Below are positions 9,055 to 16,380 of a DNA stretch of 64,000 bases, piece after piece (position 1 is the stretch's first letter; every line of letters starts with the position of its first letter). The stretch spans positions 37,446 to 101,445 of the forward strand of contig JAISOV010000047.1 of assembly GCA_031275405.1 (NCBI GenBank), read 5' to 3'. Under the pieces are notes generated by a model that saw only the letters and a list, made by a program, of their open reading frames with translations, did not search any database and was not told where the DNA came from. Origin of the DNA: Clostridium sp. (lineage in GTDB: Bacteria; Bacillota; Clostridia; Lachnospirales; Lachnospiraceae). The translations under genes and the position numbers were made by a program.

Positions 9055-10683
9055 CTAAAATTCTATGATCTCATCGGCTAAATCAAATAATCTATCATCA
9101 TGGGTAATTAGGATTACGATTTTATTTTCTGCCTTTCCGGCTAATTCCTTTTTGAACGTTTGAATACTTTCCACGTCCAGAGCACTGGTAGGTTCATCAA
9201 ATATCATCACATCGACATCCTTCAGCAACGATCTGCATATTGCGATCTTCTGTTTTTCGCCTCCGGATAAAGTGTTGTTCTTGGTATTTACGACGGTTCC
9301 ATATCCTTCCGGCTTGTCTGCTATGAACTCCAATAACTTATGATCCCGCAGTTTTGACTGCCCATGATGTTTAGCGTCTGTACTGCCATAAAACAGATTG
9401 TCCAAGATCGTTCCGTCCAATAGATACGGTTCCTGCTCGGTGAAGGCAACGTGATCTTTCAGCATTTTCTCTACATTTACGTTACATAATGATATGCCAT
9501 TGATCCGGATCTCGCCTATATCAGGTTTGAGCAGCCCCAATACCGTGTTTACGAAGGTTGACTTACCAGACCCGTTTTCACCGCGTAAAATATAAATCTT
9601 TCCCCTTTCAAACCGGATGCTCTTGCCGCTGATCACATAGCCTTCATCATAGCCTACAGAAACATCTTCCGCAGTAATAGCTTCGATGTCACGGATTTCA
9701 TCCGCTCCGTTTTTGTCGAGCGGAATATGGAACAAGTCCTGAATCCTGTCTCTGGAAACATGATAAGCTTCCCTCGCTTTACCAAATTCGGTCAGTTTTT
9801 GAGCCGTGGATAACAGAAGCTGAATGTATACGATCATGACGGCAATCTTACCTAGGCTGATCTTATCCTGAGAAATCAGCACAGTCAGACAAAAAATTCC
9901 GATACCATAGCCTGCCCTGCTTATAAAATTGCCCATATTGCTGATAGCGAAATGAGTCCGCAAATAGTTCATTGACTTCATAAAATAGTGAGTGACTACC
10001 TTTGTAAATTCACGATCAGTCTCTTCAAACCAGGAATTCAATTTTATCAGCCGCACATTGAAAATCTGGCTGCTCAACATAGAAAAGAAACCGCTCTGTG
10101 CTTCCAGCATTTCATAGTTATATTGATAAAGCAATTTTCTGACCGCAAAATAAAGAAGATTATACAGACTCAGAAGGCCGACTGATAAAGCGCCTAACAT
10201 GATATGGACTTGAAACAGTATGGCGGCAACTGACACGATAGTAAAAACGTTCGTAAGAAAATCCGGTAATTTCTCAATCAGATAATCTCCGATACAGACC
10301 GAATCATTATTGATCCTTTGCGCTAGGTAAGCATCGTGATACTTAGCGATTTCACGATATATCGAGTGCTTGACATGGTTCATGGTATCATATTCTATCT
10401 GAAAAGTTATTTTATTAGACAGCTTCACATTATATTCATTCGTGATAAAAAATAATAGGAATTCCGATAAAACCATAGCTGCAAAAAACAGCGCATAAAA
10501 AGTAATACTATGATGGGCTTCATAAAAAATCTTATCGATGCAATAGCTTAGATAAAAAGGTATCGCTAAAAATAAGCCCGTATACAGGATTCTTAGGAAC
10601 AGATAAAAAACAAACGCCCTGCTGTACTGACTGAGATAATTTCTTATATGATAAGTTTCAGGCCGCGATTCCCTATCTATCAT
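9055..10683 (-). CDS. ABC transporter, fused permease and ATPase
   Basis: Exporter-type half transporter of 542 residues. The first 300 residues hold about five to six membrane segments; the ATPase has Walker A GENGSGKST near 368, signature LSGGEKQK near 472, Walker B VMIFDEPTSALD near 496 and the H-loop ITHDD. It probably works as a dimer exporting a peptide or lipid. It is AT-rich and uses codons unlike the GC-rich neighbours, suggesting transfer. ATG 10683 is preferred because GAGGTGG lies just ahead; an ATG at 10695 is possible. The start overlaps the end of a short upstream fragment. The substrate is unknown. Confidence 0.88.
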   Translation of the reverse strand: MIDRESRPETYHIRNYLSQYSRAFVFYLFLRILYTGLFLAIPFYLSYCIDKIFYEAHHSITFYALFFAAMVLSEFLLFFITNEYNVKLSNKITFQIEYDTMNHVKHSIYREIAKYHDAYLAQRINNDSVCIGDYLIEKLPDFLTNVFTIVSVAAILFQVHIMLGALSVGLLSLYNLLYFAVRKLLYQYNYEMLEAQSGFFSMLSSQIFNVRLIKLNSWFEETDREFTKVVTHYFMKSMNYLRTHFAISNMGNFISRAGYGIGIFCLTVLISQDKISLGKIAVMIVYIQLLLSTAQKLTEFGKAREAYHVSRDRIQDLFHIPLDKNGADEIRDIEAITAEDVSVGYDEGYVISGKSIRFERGKIYILRGENGSGKSTFVNTVLGLLKPDIGEIRINGISLCNVNVEKMLKDHVAFTEQEPYLLDGTILDNLFYGSTDAKHHGQSKLRDHKLLEFIADKPEGYGTVVNTKNNTLSGGEKQKIAICRSLLKDVDVMIFDEPTSALDVESIQTFKKELAGKAENKIVILITHDDRLFDLADEIIEF

Positions 10684-10843
10684 AACCCACCTCATAACGC
10701 AAAAACTCTCTGACGTTTCTGTTTGTTCTTTTGTATCTTTCTATCAGCTCTTTTGTAAAAAGTGAATCGTCAACACTCGTTTCATTCCAAAACTGATCAT
10801 ATGGAATGTCGGTTATTCCGTTTTTGTCAAACGTAGCATAATT
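10673..10843 (-). pseudogene. C-terminal remnant of an unknown gene upstream of the ABC transporter
   Basis: An open stretch of 56 codons with no start codon, bounded upstream by an in-frame TAG, ends by overlapping the ABC start. It reads protein-like (DIPYDQFWNETSVDDSLF, then NREFLRYEV-type residues) and has the same AT-rich composition as the transporter. It looks like the tail of a former partner gene. I do not recognise the family. Confidence 0.5.
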
Positions 10844-10886
10844 CTACCAGATAGGTTTTTCAATACTTATGATTCATAATCCTGCT

Positions 10887-11054
10887 TTACGTTTCATCAA
10901 TAGTCCTATTTACAAAGCTGTTCAGACTTTCACCTTTTTTCAGCATGGAGTTGTAAATCGGCTTTCTTACCTTTGTCAACTTTTCATCCAATCCGGTCAT
11001 ATGCTTTTTCATTGTATTTGCGTACAGCTTTTTTTGTGATTCTGTAATTGCCAT
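10887..11054 (-). CDS. Small ribbon-helix-helix-like protein, possibly truncated
   Basis: 55 residues starting MAITESQKKLYANTMKKH and ending ESLNSFVNRTIDET. The GESLNSFVNRTIDE part is typical of the second helix of Arc/CopG-like antitoxins. Shifting one base near the stop would extend it by VKQDYES, so the end may be frameshifted. It follows the DUF2442 remnant with no gap and lies with DUF4160, a grouping seen in toxin-antitoxin-like loci. The role is inferred only from this resemblance. Confidence 0.5.
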   Translation of the reverse strand: MAITESQKKLYANTMKKHMTGLDEKLTKVRKPIYNSMLKKGESLNSFVNRTIDET

Positions 11055-11055
11055 T

Positions 11056-11303
11056 TTACATCTTCACCCCATTATCATACAATTCATCACAAGATAAATC
11101 TATTTCATCATTCCAACTGATGCCATAACCGCCAACATCAACTTTGACCTGTTCAGACAAGCCTTTCATCAAAGACAGAGACTTGAACGATTCCCATTTA
11201 TCAAATAGCGGCTGTACTGGGTATTTTTGCATTCGCCATTTTGAAAATGAACCGACAAATAATCATCCGGCAATGGTTGAACTGTTTGCACTTTGTAAAA
11301 CAT
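11056..11303 (-). pseudogene. DUF2442 protein, frameshifted
   Basis: The start at 11303 reads MFYKVQTVQPLPDDYLSVHF and then goes out of frame near an A-run. The second frame continues with QKYPVQPLFDKWESFKSL and ends ISWNDEIDLSCDELYDNG, the normal DUF2442 ending (W-N/D-I-DLS-ELY). So the gene is complete but broken by one small indel around 11225-11240. DUF2442 often pairs with DUF4160. Confidence 0.65.
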
Positions 11304-11314
11304 AATTTTCACCC

Positions 11315-11570
11315 CTATTCAAGCGGCGGTAACGGCTTGAAATTCTGTGTGTTCCATATTTCAAGCAAGTCCGCTTTATGCTGTTCCATCCATTCGCGCA
11401 CCAAAGACAAAGCTTTTGGCGGCAAATCCCCTTCAAGCATTTCTAATGTCTGAATGTCAATCGCACCAATATATTCACCATAAACAGCATGAATATGCGG
11501 CGGGTTATGTTCGCTCTGCTGAACATACATCTTAGATAATCAATCCATAAAACCTTGCTATTACTGGCAT
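11315..11570 (-). pseudogene. DUF4160 protein, frameshifted
   Basis: ATG at 11570 (after AGGTG) reads MPVIARFYGLII and then hits TAA. Removing one T restores the family sequence (K)MYVQQSEHNPPHIHAVYGEY. The rest is intact: GDLPPKALSLVREWMEQHK, then LLEIWN. DUF4160 proteins are small and usually precede DUF2442, as here. A short product from ATG 11530 is possible but would lack the conserved first strand. Confidence 0.65.
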
Positions 11571-11750
11571 TTTTTCACCTGTTTTCAGTTAGCTGGAAGC
11601 GGGTTGTTATTTCCCTATTTTCTTTCTTATTGTAACGCAAGGTGATACTAACGTCAATAGGAAGATCCTGAAAAAGATGATGCCGCGCACTGGATCTCCC
11701 ATAGAAGAAAGCGAAATGGAGGCAGCAGAAAGGAGTTGATCGCCATGGCC

Positions 11751-11868
11751 ATCAGATCATTTCCGATACAGACCGAATCATTGTTGATCCGTTGCGCTAA
11801 GTAAGCATCGTGATACTTGGCAATTTCACGATATATGAAGTGCAGGACATGGTTCATGAGGGTATCAT
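11751..11868 (-). pseudogene. Fragment of a second copy of the ABC transporter
   Basis: About 118 bases match the intact transporter around residues 100-137 (HFIYREIAKYHDAYLAQRIN versus HSIYREIAKYHDAYLAQRIN) at high but not perfect identity. The match stops at the dispersed repeat on one side and at unrelated sequence on the other. It is a partial duplication or the relic of a paralog. Confidence 0.8.
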
Positions 11869-11960
11869 ACGCGTAGGCAGCGAGCCGAGCGGCTGCGGAG
11901 CAACCATTTGGCGAGCGCCCGCGAACCATGAGTCCGCGAAGCGGATTCATGGTATCATAG
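11861..11960 (+). repeat. Dispersed palindromic repeat, copy A (full length)
   Basis: About 100 bases bounded on both sides by GGTATCATA. It begins GGTATCATACGCGTAGGC and ends with the hairpin CATGAGTCCGC-GAA-GCGGATTCATG. Related copies or parts occur near 12036, 15620, 19660-19822, 24987, 33643 and, inverted, 45484. Confidence 0.8.
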
Positions 11961-12123
11961 AAAGACGGCTGATGTTCCTGTCACCGGCTTTTTTCAGGAG
12001 GAACCAATGCCTGGGATTTACATAAATTGATAGTAAGATATTACGCGTAAGCAGCGAAGCCGACCAGGGTGTACGCGCAGAACCGCGATCTGCCAAGCGC
12101 TTTCGTGGCAGCAGGAGTATCCG

Positions 12124-12633
12124 ATGAAATATAACAGGAGAAAGGCTGTGGAATATGCCCATAAATGGGCTTTTGGCCGTAATCCCCGGTATCTGGATTT
12201 TTCGGGGCTGGGAGGGGACTGCACCAACTTTATCTCCCAGTGTCTGTTGGCGGGAGGGCTGCCGATGAATTACCGGAAGAATTTCGGCTGGTATTATCAT
12301 TCGTCCTATGACCGTGCGCCCGCCTGGACTTCCGTACAATATTTTTATCAGTTTCTGACAGACAATCAGGAAGCGGGGCCGAAAGCGGATGAGGTTCCGT
12401 TAAAGGACGTACAGATCGGGGATGTGGTTCAGCTGTCGTTTGACGGGGCGGTGTTTCACCACTCCCTGCTAGTGGTGGAAGTAAAGGCTCCGGACACGAC
12501 GGGAGAGGGAGGTTCGGCGGTTCCCGGCATGGATCAGATCCTGATCGCGACGCATACGGACGACAGCGATTACCGGCGGCTTTCCACTTATACGGCAATG
12601 CGGAGCTATCGGTGCCTGAAAATTCGTGGATGA
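12124..12633 (+). CDS. Putative amidase-domain protein (Amidase_6)
   Basis: A 169-residue NlpC-like cysteine hydrolase family seen in Clostridia and bacilli, presumed to act on peptide or glutamine amide bonds. Family motifs: AVEYAHKWAFGRNPRYLDF, GGDCTNFISQCLLAGG (likely nucleophile Cys in GGDC), GWYYHSSYDRAPAWTSV, IGDVVQLSF and the histidine in FHHSLLVVE. There is no signal peptide, so it is probably cytoplasmic or a processing enzyme. CAGGAG sits 7 bases before the ATG. It overlaps, in another frame, the long form of the following radical SAM gene. Its substrate is unknown. Confidence 0.82.
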   Translation: MKYNRRKAVEYAHKWAFGRNPRYLDFSGLGGDCTNFISQCLLAGGLPMNYRKNFGWYYHSSYDRAPAWTSVQYFYQFLTDNQEAGPKADEVPLKDVQIGDVVQLSFDGAVFHHSLLVVEVKAPDTTGEGGSAVPGMDQILIATHTDDSDYRRLSTYTAMRSYRCLKIRG

Positions 12634-12707
12634 AGCCGCAAGGCGGGTGTATCACAGATAAAACGTTCCGTTTAATCAGAAAAAGCTGGAAAGGAATGGT
12701 CATCAAC

Positions 12708-14003
12708 ATGGAACTGAATGCATTTTTGAATGGAGGAATCAGGAATATCATAAAAGCGACCGGCCGTTTTTATCTAGGCAGCAGGAGAGGGCAGACCTTC
12801 CTGCTGAAAGCGGCGGGCAATATCAGAAGAAACGCAAAGATAAGGGAGCGGAAAAGAGAGGAAGGACTGCACGTGCCGCCTTTTCTGATCGCCAGTATCG
12901 CCTCTACTTGCAATCTGCGCTGCGAGGGCTGTTACGCGTGGGCGAACGGGGGCTGCCATGCCCACGGAGACGCTCAAAGCATGGTAATGGAGGTTTCCGA
13001 CTGGGAACGCGTCTTCACCCAGGCCGCCGACCTTGGAGTGTCTTTTATTTTACTGGCGGGCGGCGAGCCGCTGCTGCAGCGCCGGATCATCGAAAAGGCG
13101 GCGCGGTGCGACAGGATCATCTTCCCTGTTTTTACAAACGGAACTTTGCTGACCGGAGAGTATCTCGACTTTTTTGACCGGAACCGGAACCTGATCCCGG
13201 TCATCAGCATGGAAGGGGAGGACGAAAGGACCGACGAACGCCGGGGCAAAGGAATGGCCGAGAAAGTGTGGCAGGCAGCAGGGGAACTGAAAAAGCGCGG
13301 CATTCTTTATGGGGTGTCTGTGACTGTGACGAGGGAAAATGTGGAAGAACTGATGGCGGCTTCCTTTGTGGAAGGACTACAGAAAAAGGGCTGCGGGCTG
13401 GTGTTCTATGTGGAATATGTTCCGGTGGAAAAAGGAACGGAAGACCTGACACTGACGCAGAAGGAACAGGCCAGGTTGCAGGACTGGGTGCTTAGGGAGC
13501 GCCGGAAGAGGAGGAAGAAAGGGCTGGTTCTGCTGTCTTTTCCGGGAGATGAAGAAGCCATGGGCGGTTGCCTGGCGGCGGGCCGGGGATTTTTCCATAT
13601 TAATTACAGCGGCGGCGCGGAGCCTTGTCCGTTTTCGCCGTATTCTGAAGAAAATCTGAAAGAACAGTCCTTGGAAGAGGTGCTGCGGTCGCCGTTTTTT
13701 GAAAGAGTACGGGAGATCAGCGGTTCAGAGGCCCTGTTCCACAAAGGCGGCTGTGCTTTGTTCCGTCACCAGGAAGAAGTGGAAAGCGCGGCGGGAAAAA
13801 AGGAAAACACGACGGGAGAAAGCGAAAGCGCGGCGGGAAAAAAGGAAAACACGACGGGAGAAAGCGAAAGCGCGGCGGGAGAAAAGGAAAGCGCGGCGGG
13901 AGAAAAGGAAAGCGCGGCGGGAGAAAAGGAAAGCGCGCCAGAAGGAAAAGAAAATGCGTCGGCCGTTCCCGAGTCTGTTGAGAAAAAGGAATCACAGGCA
14001 TAA
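12708..14003 (+). CDS. Radical SAM protein with auxiliary C-terminal region
   Basis: The cluster motif CNLRCEGC (Cys68, Cys72, Cys75) binds the [4Fe-4S] cluster and SAM; LLAGGEPLL is the SAM-binding GGE motif. A SPASM-like region follows (GCLAAGRGFFHINYSGG, EPCPFSPYSEENL, then GGCALF), with cysteines that could hold a second cluster. Such proteins modify peptides or small molecules; the substrate is not evident. ATG 12708 is chosen because AAAGGA lies upstream and conserved sequence follows; an ATG at 12612 lies inside the amidase gene. Residues 359-431 are a repeat-derived Glu/Ser/Ala/Gly/Lys tail unlike the family. Confidence 0.85.
   Translation: MELNAFLNGGIRNIIKATGRFYLGSRRGQTFLLKAAGNIRRNAKIRERKREEGLHVPPFLIASIASTCNLRCEGCYAWANGGCHAHGDAQSMVMEVSDWERVFTQAADLGVSFILLAGGEPLLQRRIIEKAARCDRIIFPVFTNGTLLTGEYLDFFDRNRNLIPVISMEGEDERTDERRGKGMAEKVWQAAGELKKRGILYGVSVTVTRENVEELMAASFVEGLQKKGCGLVFYVEYVPVEKGTEDLTLTQKEQARLQDWVLRERRKRRKKGLVLLSFPGDEEAMGGCLAAGRGFFHINYSGGAEPCPFSPYSEENLKEQSLEEVLRSPFFERVREISGSEALFHKGGCALFRHQEEVESAAGKKENTTGESESAAGKKENTTGESESAAGEKESAAGEKESAAGEKESAPEGKENASAVPESVEKKESQA
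13782..13949 (+). repeat. In-frame tandem repeats in the radical SAM gene
   Basis: Two 42-base units (ESAAGKKENTTGES) are followed by three 21-base units (ESAAGEK) and one diverged unit (ESAPEGK). They encode a charged, probably disordered tail. Confidence 0.9.
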
Positions 14004-14059
14004 TCAGAATTTCCGGGGCATAAAATTCCCATAAGAGCAATCTTTTTCTTGGAGGAAGC

Positions 14060-14692
14060 ATGAGAAATTCTGATCATGACGGCAGGTCGCAGGGCGGCTA
14101 TTACCAAGGCCCTCAAGGCACTGTGGACGCCCAAGGCTTCCTGCTCAAGCAAGGCAGTCCGGGAACGCAGGGCGCGCTGGGCAGCATGGAACAGAGCGGG
14201 AACCTGCGCGTGAATGGCTCCCCCTGCGCTCTACAGGCACAGTGTCTGCGTACCGTGCCGGCATTCTTCAATGCGGTCTACAATGGGGGAGCGCAGGATG
14301 TTCCTCCGGAGGGGGAAGTGGTCTTTCTCCTGGCATATCAGTCCGGCGACTTCCTCTTTGCCCCGAACACCTCGGTCATCACGGTCAACACCTCCGGTAT
14401 TTACCGGATTGATTATAGCCTTACTCTGCGTCCGACTATAGGATTGCTGAATGCCGCGTATGCGGTGGCGATCTCCGAAGCAGACCATCCGTTTTCTTTC
14501 TTTGGAACGTATTCAGACGGATTGGGAAGCACGGAGAGGCTGCAAGTCGGGGGTATGTTCCTGACGGATATTCGTGCGGGAGAAACGGTGATATTACGGA
14601 ATAAATCTTCCACCTCCAACCATCTGTCTGGTATGGGCATAGAGGTTCAGACGATCAACAGGGCTTCTATTCTGATCCAGAGAATTGCGTGA
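14060..14692 (+). CDS. TNF/C1q-like (BclA C-terminal type) protein
   Basis: 210 residues. A short Gly/Pro-rich collagen-like N-terminus (GGYYQGPQGTVDAQG, GSPGTQGALGS) precedes a jelly-roll-like domain: FNAVYNGGAQDVPPEGEVVF, then ITVNTSGIYRIDYSL, VAISEADHPF and GGMFLTDIRAGETVILRN. This resembles exosporium BclA tips and related trimeric surface proteins of spore formers. No signal peptide is visible, as in exosporium proteins assembled in the mother cell. GGAGG lies 7 bases before the ATG. A spore-surface role is inference. Confidence 0.75.
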   Translation: MRNSDHDGRSQGGYYQGPQGTVDAQGFLLKQGSPGTQGALGSMEQSGNLRVNGSPCALQAQCLRTVPAFFNAVYNGGAQDVPPEGEVVFLLAYQSGDFLFAPNTSVITVNTSGIYRIDYSLTLRPTIGLLNAAYAVAISEADHPFSFFGTYSDGLGSTERLQVGGMFLTDIRAGETVILRNKSSTSNHLSGMGIEVQTINRASILIQRIA

Positions 14693-14763
14693 AAGAAGCG
14701 GCGCGGACACATAGCTGCCGGGCATATACGAGACCGTGGCGCGGCATGGTCTTGTGTTTCGCT

Positions 14764-15351
14764 TTATCGTAAATGTTCCAGGAGAATTTTTATCCCCATA
14801 ACGATCAGCAGGCTGCCGCCCGCCAGTTCGGCTTTCCCCTTGTAGCGAAATCCGAACAGATTGCCGACTTTTACCCCCGCCGTGGAGAAGAGGAAGGTGG
14901 TAATGCCGATGAAAGCCACAGCGGGCAGGACATCCACTTGCAGGAACGCGAAGGTCACGCCGATGGCCAGGGCGTCGATGCTGGTGGCGATGGCCAGGGG
15001 AAACATTGCCTTGGGAGACAAGGAGGCATCGAAAGCGGCGTCTTTGGGGATGGGGGATGTGGAAAATTTTTCTTGTTTCGGTTGCTTCGCATCCTTGATC
15101 ATGGAACCGCCGATCAGGGAAAGCAGGACGAACGCGATCCAGTGGTCGATGGAAGTGATATAGCGTTCAAAACGGCTACCCAGAAGATAGCCCAAGAAAG
15201 GCATAAAGGCCTGGAAACCGCCGAACCACAGCCCTGTCAGAACTGCGTGGCGGAAAGCGGCTTTTTTCAAGGAAAGCCCTTTGCAAACGGACACGGCAAA
15301 GGCATCCATAGATAACCCGATGGCGATCAGGAAGAGGCTGAGTAAATTCAT
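14764..15351 (-). CDS. mntP: Manganese efflux pump MntP
   Basis: 195-residue, six-helix membrane protein exporting Mn(II). Two repeats each carry an Asp motif: IGLSMDAFAVSVCKG at the start and IATSIDALAIGVTFAF near residue 125, as in MntP. FGGFQAFMPFLGYLLG and the C-terminal GGSLLIVMGIKILLEH also fit. The ATG follows AGGAGACCGTC. The leader (15352-15480) should be compared with the Mn riboswitch yybP-ykoY, which I could not confirm by eye. Confidence 0.93.
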   Translation of the reverse strand: MNLLSLFLIAIGLSMDAFAVSVCKGLSLKKAAFRHAVLTGLWFGGFQAFMPFLGYLLGSRFERYITSIDHWIAFVLLSLIGGSMIKDAKQPKQEKFSTSPIPKDAAFDASLSPKAMFPLAIATSIDALAIGVTFAFLQVDVLPAVAFIGITTFLFSTAGVKVGNLFGFRYKGKAELAGGSLLIVMGIKILLEHLR

Positions 15352-15480
15352 GACGGTCTCCTATGTGTCGCATAGTGATTACCCGGCAAGGACAGCTGGT
15401 TCTATTCGGCAAAGGCTGCTCCCTCTCAGCAGTCATGCCGCATACGTGTGCGCTGCTTTATCTTTTGTGGGAAACTGATA

Positions 15481-15526
15481 AAAAATACGGTCGTTTGCCA
15501 GTTTCCGGACAAAAGACCGTATTTTT
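15481..15526 (-). terminator. Terminator downstream of the cold-shock gene
   Basis: AAAAATACGGTC and GACCGTATTTTT form a perfect 12-bp stem with A and T runs at the outer ends, so it can work on either strand. It separates the cold-shock transcript from mntP on the minus strand. Confidence 0.85.
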
Positions 15527-15666
15527 GATGTGCCGACCATAATCACCGACCGTCGCATGACGGCTGCACGTGACACCAGAATCGTGAAACGATCCTGGTA
15601 AGAGCATAACCCATCCGGCGCATCCTATCCTGCGGACAGGATATACGGATCGTTTCGCAATCATAA

Positions 15667-15700
15667 CCCTTCCAGAGGCCGCACGCGGCTTCTGGAAGGG
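15667..15700. repeat. Strong inverted repeat after the cold-shock gene
   Basis: CCCTTCCAGAGGCCGC pairs with GCGGCTTCTGGAAGGG, 15 of 16 positions. It lies in the 3' region of the cold-shock transcript, ahead of the terminator. Nearby CATCCTATCCTGCGG (about 15628) resembles part of the dispersed repeat family. Confidence 0.75.
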
Positions 15701-15775
15701 CTGCCGCTTGCCCTGCAAGCTGGCCGCCGGAAATCGGCACGGGCAATGCCCTCCGCATACGGATCCCTGCGTAAG

Positions 15776-15988
15776 TTATGCCAGGGAAACGTTCGTAGCG
15801 CGGATCTTGCTTTTGTTCTGAGGATCGCTTTCTGTGTCGAAAACAACTCTCTGGCCTTCTTCTAAGGACTTGAAGCCAGTAGCGTTGATCGCTGAGAAAT
15901 GTACGAATACTTCCTCTCCGGTTGCTTCGTTGGTGATGAAGCCATAGCCTTTCTGTGCGTTGAACCATTTTACTGTACCACTGTTCAT
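15776..15988 (-). CDS. Cold-shock protein (CSD fold)
   Basis: 70 residues, the standard size. [17 protein letters not shown] holds RNP1 (KGYGFI), and VFVHFSAI is RNP2. Binds single-stranded RNA and DNA as an RNA chaperone. AAAGGAGG lies 9 bases before the ATG. The promoter at 16140-16168 gives a leader of about 145 bases with a large hairpin, as in regulated csp genes. An upstream in-frame extension to 16114 is leader, not protein. Confidence 0.95.
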   Translation of the reverse strand: MNSGTVKWFNAQKGYGFITNEATGEEVFVHFSAINATGFKSLEEGQRVVFDTESDPQNKSKIRATNVSLA

Positions 15989-16053
15989 GTGTGAGTACCT
16001 CCTTTTATTTTGGCAAAAGCCTTTTTGCGATTCTAAAACGTATGACAATAAAA

Positions 16054-16108
16054 TCACATATTTTTGTAAACCATCAGCAAAGTAGCAATGACTTACAAAA
16101 ATATGTGA
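16054..16108 (-). promoter_or_regulatory. 16-bp hairpin in the cold-shock leader
   Basis: TCACATATTTTTGTAA and TTACAAAAATATGTGA pair perfectly around a 23-base loop within the predicted 5' leader. It could be temperature-sensitive because the stem is A-T rich; this is inference. Confidence 0.6.
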
Positions 16109-16139
16109 GATCAATGACTTTCATTTAGAATACATCTGG

Positions 16140-16168
16140 ATTATAACACCCCGTTTCGGCAGTGTCAA
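16140..16168 (-). promoter_or_regulatory. Consensus sigma-A promoter of the cold-shock gene
   Basis: On the minus strand TTGACA (16168-16163) and TATAAT (16145-16140) are 17 bases apart: a full match to consensus. Confidence 0.9.
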
Positions 16169-16285
16169 GTGTTTTTTCAAAAAAAAAAATAAAAAAATGC
16201 TGGAAATTTCTGGATCATACTGAACAGCCCTGAACGAGCAGTGACAATTTCTGCCGCTTTCGCGTATCTTGTCATGAAAACAAAT

Positions 16286-16314
16286 TTGTAATTCTTTTTA
16301 CAGTGTGATACAAT
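16286..16314 (+). promoter_or_regulatory. Sigma-A promoter for the CPBP-ROK-HD genes
   Basis: TTGTAA at 16286-16291 and TACAAT at 16309-16314 with a 17-base spacer, 66 bases before the CPBP start. Confidence 0.65.
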
Positions 16315-16380
16315 ACCCGCGAAGGCTATGATACCCGCGCCGGTTTCCGGCGGGCGAAGCGAAACGAACGGAGAGGGAAC

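Noticed and set aside
15352..15480. yybP-ykoY manganese riboswitch ahead of mntP
   Set aside because: GGGAGCAGC resembles one conserved box, but I could not find the second box or the P1 pairing. An Infernal search would settle it.
15543..15968. Long minus-strand open frame overlapping the cold-shock gene
   Set aside because: It is in another frame of the csp gene and its hairpin-rich 3' end, with no homology I recognise.
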